This document shows positions 23,037-33,125 of a DNA stretch of 64,000 nt, one piece after another. Source of the stretch: Cryptomeria japonica (Eukaryota; Streptophyta; Pinopsida; Cupressales; Cupressaceae); assembly GCF_030272615.1 (NCBI RefSeq), contig NC_081406.1:244707218-244771217 (forward strand), written 5' to 3'. A program made the position numbers and the translations under genes. The first letter of the stretch is position 1, and each line of letters opens with the position of its first letter. The notes below the pieces were generated by a model. The model did no database searches and was not told the origin of the DNA. It worked only from the letters and a program-made list of their open reading frames with translations.

Positions 23037-23502
23037 CTAAAATGATGTGCCATCAAGTTGCACAAATCCCCTTGTGATAGGTTCATATTTGATACCTAGG
23101 CAGTCAACTATTCCCTTAGGTATAATTGAACTACTAACCCCACTATTTATCATATAATTATGAACAAGTTTATCTCCTATGATTAATAATAGATAAAAAG
23201 GGGGAGGCTTACTAATTTTATTTGGATTCTCTGCCTCCAAAGGTTGCACCAAGCTTGTAGAAATTGAAGAGCTCCAACCTTGACTGGTATCCTTTGCAAC
23301 ATCCATCCCTTTTATTACTTCTTGAAGTAGGCCTCTCTAAGATTGGATATCAAGACCATCCCACATAGATAGATTGATGCTGGCCATCTTCATCTGTTCA
23401 ACAATATTAAAGGGGATGGCAGCCTTAGCAGGGACCCTTACAACAACAAGGTCTTGTTTTGATATTATAGGAGCCTTAGGTGACTCTCGTTTAATGACCT
23501 TT
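23037..23502 (-). pseudogene. Protease region of element A, cut by insertion G
   Basis: Block 23306-23037 reads PPPFYLLLIIGDKLVHNYMI, then NSGVSSSIIP and LDGTSF, the pattern of a retroelement aspartic protease. The expected active-site Asp (IDSGASSSVIP-like) is Asn. A stop separates it from the preceding strip 23497-23337 (ESPKAPIISKQDLVVVRVPA), which is the C-terminal end of gag. At 23498-23502 the target duplication of G (CCTTT) begins. Confidence 0.72.
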
Positions 23503-24302
23503 TGATGCAGCCATAACCGGTAAAAACCCTCAAAAGAGTCAACTAGCTTATGCAACAAGAGAGACACAATGAAAGTAGTAAGAAAACATAACAAATTCAC
23601 ATAAACATATCAAGTTACAACCTTAGAACTTCTGTAAATCTTCACATTATCATCAAAGAACATCTGATAGTTAATAGGTTACATGCAGGCTTCAAGTCAG
23701 ATACAATCCAACTGGGACTTTAAGAATCAACCGGATAAGAACATGTGAATCTCAGTCCTTATTCTCGGATCTACTTCCTCTTCCTCTACAAATGATTACA
23801 TAACATCATATTTATACCCACCGGAACATATCTGGATCGATCTTAAAAGATTACATTCACCAATGTAGGAAAATGAAACATGTAATTAGGTTGGCCCTAA
23901 GACTTAAGAAATCTTTTTAGAAAATGACAACCAAGTGATGCAGTTCAATAGGAAGGTCGGCCACACACCAAAGAAGATTAGACAAGACCCAAGATGGATC
24001 CACACGCCAAGAATCACACCGATAATGAAGGAAAACCAACTGGTAAGAACAAGAATTGTCCCGAGAACCCAGAAACAACCAATCGGAAGCAATAACTGAT
24101 TGGAGAAGAACCCAAATGAACTAGAAATATGGAATCAACCACATGAAACTGCCAAGAAACTACAAACAAGATCTGCCATGAAGAACAAGCAACTACCAGT
24201 ACATACCAATAAGAATACTGAAACTACACAAGAACTAAACAAGAAAGGAAATGTTTTTGGTTGATGGAAGATTGCTTATTGATCGGGGATGCTCCTGCAC
24301 CA
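23503..24302 (-). repeat. 3' LTR of element G
   Basis: Starts TGATGCAGCCATAACCGGTA and ends GCTCCTGCACCA. It matches 26437-27259, with a few small gaps. Both copies share CCCTCAAAAGAGTCAAC and the ending GATGCTCCTGCA. Confidence 0.9.
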
Positions 24303-24675
24303 GAAAACCTAGGTAGAAAAATATGTTCCATGAGAGGCATCTCATGAACATCTAAAAGGATTTGGAATGAAGATCCCATGCACATTTATGATCCAAACAT
24401 CTTCTTTATCTCTCTTCTATATCTCTCCCGGTGCTTCAACCGGCTTCTCTAACCTATGACTCTCTTTATTTCTCTTTCTTTGCTTCAGATATGCACATTG
24501 CCTTTGTTTCTACGATTCTAATTTGGTTATGCCAAAAATTTGTATCCGGTTTGTTACCATCATCTCCCTGTCATCTGGTTCCATCTGTCCATCAGACTCA
24601 TTTGTCAAATCCTTCTGTCAACTCATGCCACCCTCCGATATAATCTCTGCAGTTGGTTCTATTAGATCTTTCTTT

Positions 24676-24783
24676 AAAACCTCTGGTATAACCTCTGCAA
24701 CCGGTTTTGTCAAACCTTCTGGTATAACCTATACCACCTGTTCCTCCAAACCTTCTGGTACAACCTCTGCCACCGATTTCCTA
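24676..24783 (-). repeat. 36-base tandem coding repeat (12 residues x 3) in element G
   Basis: Three units start at 24676, 24712 and 24748 with a period of exactly 36. Plus-strand units begin AAACCTTCTGGTATAACCT. Read on the minus strand they encode a Pro-Glu-Gly-Leu-type repeat (…VIPEGL…) behind a protease-end segment readable just upstream (KNGKKFTLISLKE near 24835). Similar weaker units continue to about 24620. The repeats occupy the place where an autonomous relative has the start of reverse transcriptase. Confidence 0.6.
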
Positions 24784-25007
24784 CAACTTTTCTCAGAACT
24801 GAGATTCTTCACCTCCTTCTCCTTCAAAGAAATCAATGTGAACTTTTTCCCATTTTTTTCAATAGTAACTAGGTTTCTTCTACAGTCATAAAAAGCTCCT
24901 ATATCATTCTACCAAGGTTTTCCTAACAAGACATGACAAACATTCATTGACACAATATCACATTAAACTTCATCTCTGAAAGGCCCAATATTGAAACTCA
25001 TAGAACA

Positions 25008-26246
25008 CTACTCCTTTATCTCTACCTTCTGATCATCTTGAAACCAACTCACCTCATAAGGAAAAGGATGCTCAAGCCTCTTCAAACCAAGCTTCTCAAC
25101 CTTCTCCTCAGATACTAAATTATCAATACTTCCACTATCTACAATGACCTTGCAACACTTACCACTCGATTTGCATATAGTTCGAAAAAGACTCCTCCTT
25201 TGAGTAGATCCGGTATCCTTTCTTCCGAACACAAGAGATTCTCCTTGCTCTGGTGCACAGTCAGATCTGGTACCATCTGGTTCTTCACTTGCCACACAAC
25301 TTCTTGTCATTCCTTGCTTACATTCATAGGATCTATATCCGGTTTCTCCACACTTGAAATATTTGCCAAGGAATTCTCTATTGGTACTGCTGCTACCCTT
25401 CCTTGGTGTCTTTTGTTTCGGTTCTTTACTCCACTTAGGTTTTGAATCCTCTTCTTCAACCGGTTTCTTCATACTATCAGTCATATTGAATTTCTCCTTT
25501 CCCTTATTTGGTTGTCTTCTTCTCACCTTCTCCTTGGCCTTCAAAGCATATTGGTAAGCTTCTTCAACTGTTGAAACCTTCAACATACTCATCTCATCTT
25601 GAATGTTAAAAGCAAGTCCATTGATATGCCTCGCCACCTTTTCTCTGTCAATCTCTTTATGTCTAGATCTGATTTGCACCTTGTAGAATTCCTCAATATA
25701 TTCCTTCATAGTCATGTTTCTTTGTTTCAGGTTCTGCAACTTCTTGAACAACTCCAGTTCATAGTCTCTCGGTATAAACATGGCCTTCAACCTTGCAACC
25801 ATTTGTCTCCACCGAATGATCTTCAATTCACCATTCTCCACTCTGTCTTTCTGCAACTCTTTCCACAACAAGGAAGCATGCCCTTTCAACTTGGTCTATG
25901 CCAACCGGACTCTCTGTGGGTCCTTGACATCTTCAAACTCAAAGTAGTCCTCCAACTCTCTGATCCAATCAATCAGATCCTCTGGGTTCAGCGTTCCGAA
26001 AAAGTTAGAAACCTCAAATTTATGCATTTTACTTACTTGTGCCACTGCTCTTAGGAATATTTCCTCTCTCTCATCTTCCGGTCCTTCAAATTCCTCAAGC
26101 TCTTCACCGGTTTCCTCATATTCATCCTCAGGATTAGGGTTTCTTCACAAACCAACCAAAGCATTCCAGATTTCATTCCTCACTTCATTCTTGAAGTCTT
26201 CGATCATCTTTTCTACCCTCCAGGGGTTTGTTCTCCTCGACGGCAT
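25008..26246 (-). pseudogene. Gag-protease of chromovirus-like element G
   Basis: A start codon at 26246 opens a frame reading MPSRRTNPWRVEKMI. In-frame stops are visible near 26144 and 25895. The 293-residue block 25889-25008 carries the retrotransposon-gag domain (GHASLLWKELQKDRVENGE, MKEYIEEFYKVQIR, VEEAYQYALKAKEKV). A zinc knuckle follows (YFKCGETGYRSYECKQG, CX2C form in which His is replaced by Tyr). The protease start reads VIVDSGSIDNLVS then KLGLKRLEHPFPYEVSW. DSGS...NLVS and HPxPYxxSW are typical of chromovirus (CRM/Reina-side) proteases. The role is capsid formation and polyprotein cleavage. It is inactive because of the stops. Confidence 0.88.
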
Positions 26247-26423
26247 CTATCCTTCCACTTCAGCGAACTGCCTCAACTTGGTGATTTGACTATCGGTTTC
26301 AATTGCCTCCCCTCTGCGATCTATTGAACACACACACAGCCTACCTCCAATTGGTGATCTGTCCACCTCAAGGAATGCCTCAATGTTTGCAAACGATTCT
26401 TCCACCAATCGGTCCATAACTAA

Positions 26424-26434
26424 CTCTGATACCA
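26424..26434 (-). other. Primer-binding site of element G
   Basis: Minus strand TGGTATCAGAG, two bases from the LTR at 26437. Initiator tRNA-Met type, as normal for chromoviruses and also for copia elements. Confidence 0.85.
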
Positions 26435-26436
26435 AT

Positions 26437-27259
26437 TGATACATCCATAACTGGTAAAAACCCTCAAAAGAGTCAACCGGCTTATGCAGCAAGAGAGACA
26501 CAATGAAAGCAATAAGAAAACATTAAAAAAATCACATAAACATATCAAGTTACAGCCTTAAAACTTTTGGAAATCATCCGACAATCTTTACATTATCATC
26601 AAAGAACATCTGGTAGTTAACCGGTTACATGCAGGCTTCAAGCGAGATACAATCCAACTAGGACTCTAAGAATCAACTGGATCACAACATGAAAATCTCA
26701 ATCCTTATTCTTAGTTCTACTTCCTTTGCCTCTACAAATGATTACATAACATCATATTTATACCCACTGGAACATATCTGGGTCAGCCTCAAAGGATTGC
26801 ATTCATCAATGCAGGAAAATGAAATGTGTAATTAGGTCGGCCCTAAGATTTAAGAAAGATTTTTGGAAAATGACAACCAAGTGATGTTGTTTAGCAGGAA
26901 GGTCGGCCACACACCAAAGAAAATTGGACAAGACCCAAGATGGATCCACACACCAAGAATCGCGTCGGTAATGAAGGAAAACCAACCTGTAAGCACAAGA
27001 ACTATCTTGGGAACCTAGAAACAACCAACTGGAAGTGATAAATGATCGGAGAAGAACCCAAATGAACTAGAAATCTGGAATCAACCACGTGAAACTACCA
27101 GGAAACTACAAACAAGATTTTCCATGAAGAACAAGCAACTACCAGTACATACTGGTAAGAATACTGAAACTGCACAAAAAACTAAACAAGAACAAAACTG
27201 AAAGGAAATGTTTTTGGTTGATGCAAGATTTCTCATTGACCGAGGATGCTCCTGCATCA
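26437..27259 (-). repeat. 5' LTR of element G
   Basis: Starts TGATACATCCATAACTGGTA and ends GCTCCTGCATCA, directly followed by the duplication CCTTT (27260-27264) and then by element A gag sequence. Confidence 0.9.
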
Positions 27260-27264
27260 CCTTT

Positions 27265-28754
27265 TGAGTCAAATCCTGCTCTTTATTTGGGGCAACCACC
27301 TTATCAAGGGTCTTTGGCATTGTAGTCTTCATAACAGTCTGTGGAGTCTGAGCTGCTATGGTAGAATAAATAGTAGGGTCCATGGGCCTCTTTTTTGATC
27401 TTGTATTGCCGGCCCTATTGTCCCCACTTGTCTGATTTATTCTACAAAAATTAGTCTCCTACCAATTAATAAAAGTTGTATCTCCCTATGGATGACTAGA
27501 GCCATCAAAAACCTATTGTTGCTCTAATGGTGTTGGCTCATTTTTTGCCACTAAGGCCTAAGAGAACTCACCATTCTAACATGCAACCTGATTATGTGGC
27601 TGATTGCATGGAGTACACCAATCTTGTTCTTGAGCCAATTTGTTCTGTGTTGGCACTAGTACTTTTGAGGTACTTGCAACTATGGGATTTACTCTATTCA
27701 AAGGCCTAGCATTTGTCCATTGGTTTTTCCCTTGGAAATTGGATCTTTGTTGCTGATAATTTTAAATTTTGGGTTGATTAGGCCTACTATTAGCCTACAA
27801 CAACTATCTCTTGATTGAAACTAGTTCATTCCCAAATCCTTGCATCCATTGGTCCATCTTCTAATCCATTTTTTCCTTTGAGGCTTGCAGTAAGGTCTAA
27901 AACTCCCTAATCTTTAAAGATAATGGAGTTGGTGCAGGTGTGAGTAAATGGTGTGTTGATGCAATTGGTGTTGGTGCTAAAATAGGCTATTGGGTAAGAG
28001 CCTCTAGAAATAAGGGCATTGGAGGCCTAGGAGACAACTTCCCAACCTGGATTAAGTAATTTTATGCCCTTATGGCAGTATCATATGCCTCTAGAAGATT
28101 ATCTCCTCCCATAGATTAAATCATAGTGGCAATGTCACTATTTAAAGCCTTAAGAAAATACAAAAAAGAATGGTTTGATGAATGCTTTATTAATGATGGG
28201 ATTCTATCCCATTTCTTCTGAAATCTATAATTAAAATCACCCATGAATTCATGGGGTGCTATTTTCATTGTAGTTAGTTGCTCCATGGGTGATAGATGGT
28301 CACTTTTGTCTTCAAAATGTTTGCACAATTTCTCCTCGAACTCATCTCAATTGTGAATGGAATTAGGAGCCAGTCCTGTGTACCACTGAAGGGCCTTTCC
28401 TTTGAATGAGGCAACAAGAAGCCTCACTGCAACGTTGTCTTCAGTGACATCAAACATAGTGTAGATGCTTGACACATCCTAGATGTGTTCCTTTGGGGAG
28501 GTAGATGTCTCTCTAGTAAAATATGGTAAAGCCTTCGGGGCTACTGCTAGAATGTTATCTTTTTGAGTTAGGACTAAGGGGTTTCCACCATTAAAGGTGA
28601 CAAAGGTATGTGCTCTAGGAACCTCCATGGAAAATAATGGTTTGTTGATATGGATGGCAGGGCTTTTAGGTTGTGTTAATCTTAAGAATGGTGGGGTAGA
28701 AAGAGATCTTAGGGATGTAGGTGATTCTCCTTGAGTTCCACTAACAAGTGACAA
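27265..28754 (-). pseudogene. Gag of element A
   Basis: Block 28754-28479 gives the N-terminus (PLFSMEVPRAHTFVTFNGGN, then FTRETSTSPKEHI). Block 28328-28116 gives the capsid part (MAPHEFMGDFNY-like APHEFMGDFNYRFQKKWDRI, then FLYFLKALNSDIATMI). 28115-27384 is a stop-broken Asn/Gln/Pro-rich linker, and 27383-27265 leads in frame to the G insertion point. No zinc knuckle was found. The family call rests on position behind the primer-binding-like site and gag-like composition. Confidence 0.62.
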
Positions 28755-28979
28755 TGAACGTCTACCCCCTCTTTTTCTAGAACTAGAACTTGAAAGCTCA
28801 AAGAATTGAAAATTACCTCTAAAAGATGCTTTGTTTTGAATTCTTGGTATGAAAGTGGCAACTGGTCATCACCAAGAGCTGAATTTGATCCTCAAAGTTG
28901 CCAAGTGCTTGATTGATTGCCTCCAAAGGCTGGTTTTCTAAGAGCGGCACTGAATCCTTAGCATGAATGTCGAAATGGG

Positions 28980-28997
28980 GTCCCACTAGTTGTGCCA
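28980..28997 (-). other. Primer-binding-like site of element A
   Basis: Minus strand TGGCACAACTAGTGGGAC, eight bases from a TG...-type LTR end at 29006. Compare TGGCACACCTGGTGGGAC at 1306-1323 (element H). The tRNA was not identified. Confidence 0.5.
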
Positions 28998-29005
28998 AAA
29001 CCTAT

Positions 29006-31167
29006 TGTCACAAAAGTTCACCCACTTGATGAATAATCCTGGTCATCAACCTTGTACAACATGGAAATAACCTCCCAAGTGTGGGACTTGCAAAAGTGAG
29101 GTTGAGTCTCCAGAGAAGGTCGACTTCCTTTTCAATATGATGTAAGTGTTGAACCAACCCAAAACTGATAAATCTATTCTATTGGCTTGACAAGGAAAGG
29201 GGAGAAAGGGGGAATGCATTAAAGAAGGGAAATAAGGTTTGCACCCAGACTGAAATTGTGATCTTCCTACCTATGATTGCACAAAACATCAATAGAAACC
29301 ACCTAAAAAATGCATAGATTTCTATCCTAGTTAGCTTCCACAAGTATAAGTGAAGGTTAGGACTCTTATAAAAATTAATAGGAGTTGCACTTAGCTCATA
29401 GATGAATCTCTAAGAGTAGTTAACACAATCACACATACTCAGAAAACAGACAAGAATTCATTCAGATAATGAGGTAAAAGCATTCACAGATTATGAGAAT
29501 TGAAAGGGGGCAAAACATGCTAGTTCTATTAATATAGAGGCAAGGCAAAATTTTCAGTTACAGAGAGACATAAGAATTCTACAAGAGAAAAAGAAAGAAG
29601 AAGATCCTAATGAAAGATACAAAAATTGCCTTTATAGTTGAGGCATAACTCAAAAAAAGAAACGACAACTGGAAACCCTAACCCATATAGGGTTAGATTA
29701 CAAAACATTAGAAGGAAGATCAAATCAAAGAATGATCTGATGGTGTGTGAGTACAACCTGAGAAAAGGTCCATCATCTCAAAGAAAAGAAAAATATCCCT
29801 CCAGAAAGGGAAAATCCCTGGGAATGATGTGTCTGAGATGGTATTTGTAGGAGCAAAAAAAATTATTCTGCATTGAATGAGCATGGTAACATAAAAAAAA
29901 TCAGCCTGCAGGGTCGTGTCTAGAGTAATGGCAAAAATCCTAGCGGTTGAAAGAAAAAGGGATCAAAGATCGGGCACCGACTGAGCACAAGGAATGTCTC
30001 AACCACTAGGTCGACAACCACCACTGCAAGAAAGATTTAAATTCTAACGACCACCGTAAATTTGAATTCTAGATGTCGATTAGAAGATCTCACATGTAAA
30101 TGGACGCACAAGATCTCGCCATATGTGCGCTAAAAGGTCCCAACGAAAGATTAAAACGTAGTCGTCTGATCAGATTTCAAGTGAAAAGGGGCGGTCAAGA
30201 TCACGCCACACAAATCATCAGATGAGAAAGCAAACCCCATAAGACACACAACCTATCAAAAGAACTCAACACTTGGCCAAGCGGGAAAAGGACCCACACC
30301 GAGTCCCTAGTACTAGCCCTAAAGGCCATGTCACCCACAAGTCTATGGAAGGGCCGCCATTGTGTGAGCCAAGTCATTGTCACTGAGCCCTCGCATAGAC
30401 AACAAAACACACTTGGGCGAGGCCTGAGAAGACCACCATGAGGGCCACGTCAGATTGTGTGTCCACTTGGAAGAGCTCGACACTCACCCAGGCGCAAAAG
30501 ATCATTCCATCAAGACCCGAGTAAAAGGTCAAAAACATCCACGCCACCTGAGGCCCACCGCATCCACGTCGGTATCAAACAAAGAGAGCTTGGTGAGCTT
30601 GACACTCGGGTAGGTCAAGAAATTCACTCCGTCTAGCCCCAAGCAACTGCCACGTCGGTGTCAACCTGTCCACTAGGGCACAGCAAAAGGAACTTGGCAC
30701 TCGCCCAGAGAGGGAATCTCATCTCGCTAAGTACCGAGCAATTGAAACATCACCACCATCCGCCAACTGGTAGGAACAAACAAAGAGACCGACCCGCCGC
30801 CGATAAAGGACCCTCTGGCCAGTCACCCTAAGTGACCTTGACTGGCTGAAGAGATCAACTCAAATTTATAAAAGAGGATTCCTCTAGATGAATAACACAC
30901 AGTGCAAACACAAGATGGCGAATAACACGATGTGTTATTTGTCAGAGATCGTTGGTATAACTGTTGGCACGGGTCAATAACCTTTGTGTTATTGACTTGT
31001 GCATAACCTTCGTGTTATGGAAACTTAAAGAAGAAGCAACTAACTCTACAAGGGTTGGCATAAAAAATGCTAACAACTATCATTTGCAAATCCTTTTCAG
31101 TTCAATAGCATTTAAAGTTAGTTAATTCTTGCAGGAATGTTTAAATTAGCATTTCATTCAATTAGTT
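29006..31167 (-). repeat. 5' LTR of element A plus unresolved flanking sequence
   Basis: The internal edge (29006, TGTCACAAAAG) is supported by the primer-binding-like site; the outer edge is not resolved. On the minus strand a promoter-like ACAAATACC lies near 29850. 29,990-30,800 is GC-richer than its surroundings and has no gene. On the plus strand TTTATAAAAG near 30868 is followed by short inverted repeats of AATAACAC / GTGTTATT (30893-31018), which suggests that a second, plus-strand LTR fragment may be included here. Confidence 0.4.
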
Positions 31168-32781
31168 TGTGTAGACACTTAAATTTGACTGATTAATTTA
31201 ATCAGATCAAATCTCCTAAGTCACTTGTATTAGTTGAATAATTCATGTTATTCAATTAAAATCAAGTATCCCTTTTGGTTATATTAATTAAATGAAGTCA
31301 TACCCCATAGCCAAATTAATTAACTAATCTCTTAATTAATTAACCCTTACCCCTTTCTCCTAATCCTTGAATTAATTAATCAAATTAATTAATTCTCACT
31401 TTTCCATGCCTTTATTTGAATTTGATTCAAATATTCCTTTTAGTCACATGTCTCCTAACTTCAACTACCCTTCTAACCTAACCCCTAGCCTGACCCATGG
31501 GTTCTAATCAACCCTATCCTTCCAACCAACCTTATCCTATCCTATCTTAACCTCCCCTCACATGTGTGTGCACACTCATGATTCCTTGATTTCCTTAATA
31601 TTAGGAAATTGAAGCCTATTTTGGGTGGCTTCCTCCCAAAATAGACATGTATCCTTGAGGACACATGTCAAGCCAAATCTTGACATTTGTCCCTCTAAGG
31701 GACACATGGTCTCCCTTGTTGAGCCACTGGAATATTAATCCACATGGCATTCTTAGGATTGCCACTTGTCCTCCATGAGGACAAGTGCTGCATTTTCAAG
31801 GCCCTTCATCTCCCTTCCTTTCCTATTTAATCCCTCCCTTTTCTAAGCTCTTCATCCACTTTTCATACAATCACATCATTATAATGCAACATTTCATCCA
31901 CTCTTAACATATCCATATTGTCATAATGAATTTCATCATCATATCCCATCATCTCATATCTTGAATCTAATTAGCCTAATCCCATATCATGGAGCACAAT
32001 CGAGCATGCGCTACGTCATTGAGCACACATCAGATCAAAGAACAATCAAATCAAGAGGATATTGGTTTGCTTTTATTTGTTGATATTTGATGTTTCTATT
32101 TTCCTCTTTAGCAACATTCTCAATCTTGAGGTGTTTGAGTGAATCTATTGTTAGCTTAGATTGCTTAGTTTAACTTTCAATCACTTGTATTTGCACACGA
32201 TTTCCTTCACACTGTTTGAATACAAATTTTCAAAGTAGTTCAATTCGTAATTGTATTTATATTATGGTTTTAATAGAAAGTGATAATGGTGATGGAAGTA
32301 GAGATCAGATAGAAGATTTATTGAGTTGATTCATGGGATTTAAAGGATTTAGTTTCATTATGATTGTTCTTTAGAATAGCATTTCAAATTCTTGCAAGCA
32401 TAAAGTAGATTTCCTTTTTAGCAAAGTAGAATAGAATTTTAATTTCATGTGTTGTAGATTAAATTTAATTTTATATATAGTTGTAAAATTCCATGAATTG
32501 ATCCCAATCAAGTTATGCCTAATTTAAGCTAAAATCACCAAATTTTCATTTTAAGATTAGTTAAACCACTTTAGTCTTGATTTTTGTCAGAATAGAATAG
32601 AGTTGTTGGCTTAGAACTTAGTCTTTAGAAGTAGCTCCAAAGAGATCCTGACGAAACATGACCAATGTGTGAATCGTTGTTTTCAGTGCAAAACCCCCCA
32701 ACTTGAATACATCCTTATCGTATACAGCTCTAGACACACCCAGTTCGATAATTAAGAGATTAAACGATGTCAGTTGTGACA
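31168..32781 (+). repeat. Gypsy-like LTR B, plus orientation (possible solo LTR)
   Basis: Begins TGTGTAGACACTTAAATT and is followed by TTAATTAA-rich sequence, as in LTRs H and I. A TATA-like CTATTTAATCCC lies near 31826. The end region near 32640-32781 (CAGTGCAAAACCCCCC, then GTTGTGACA) looks like an LTR end, but I found no target duplication or primer-binding site, so the right boundary is provisional. Three hairpin-forming palindromes lie at 31645-31787. No ORF of note. Confidence 0.45.
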
Positions 32782-33125
32782 TCAATGGCCTCGCCCACCA
32801 CTAATGTTAATATTGATGAAAATTTGCAAGCTAATCAAAATAGTTTGGAAGATGTTGAAGAATAATCTGAATTAGAAGTTGTTGTAGTAGCTCCAAAAGA
32901 ACAAGAGACAACAAAGAAACCACTGGATTCTATGATAAAAACTCCTTCCAAGACACTTCTAAAGGGTCATCCTCAAGAAAAAATAATTGCAGACAAAGAT
33001 GTTGGGGTTCAAACTAGAAGAAGAGTTACTTTATCTATTGAACATTCAGATTTTTATTTATTATCACCAATATAGCCTTTAAAAACTATACTGAAGCCAA
33101 CAAGGATGAATGTTGTATCAAGGCC

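Larger units (their letters stand above)
23503..27259 (-). mobile_element. Short non-autonomous chromovirus-like element G (gag-protease only)
   Basis: 3.76-kb minus-strand LTR element with target duplication CCTTT at 23498-23502 and 27260-27264. The LTRs are 26437-27259 (823 bases) and 23503-24302 (800 bases). An initiator-tRNA-Met site (TGGTATCAGAG) lies at 26424-26434. The internal region is only about 2.1 kb and codes for gag and a protease start, followed by a Pro/Glu-rich repeat region. There is no trace of reverse transcriptase, RNase H or integrase. This is the plan of TR-GAG / non-autonomous derivatives that depend on a relative for enzymes. Confidence 0.88.
21977..29005 (-). mobile_element. 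Ty3/gypsy-type element A, right-hand internal region (host of the nest)
   Basis: Minus-strand internal region running from the primer-binding-like site at 28980-28997 through gag, protease and RNase H to the point where D is inserted (21977). It is interrupted by G (23503-27259). Once G is removed, the 27265-27383 reading continues into 23497 without a gap. The element appears to lack a reverse transcriptase between protease and RNase H. The left end (integrase region, 3' LTR) is not in the window. TSD and LTR logic make it the oldest element of the cluster. Confidence 0.75.

Noticed and set aside
24431..26054. Several plus-strand open stretches up to 151 codons
   Set aside because: All are antisense to gag-protease and its repeats in element G; the Ser/Phe-rich content is the complement of Lys/Glu-rich gag.
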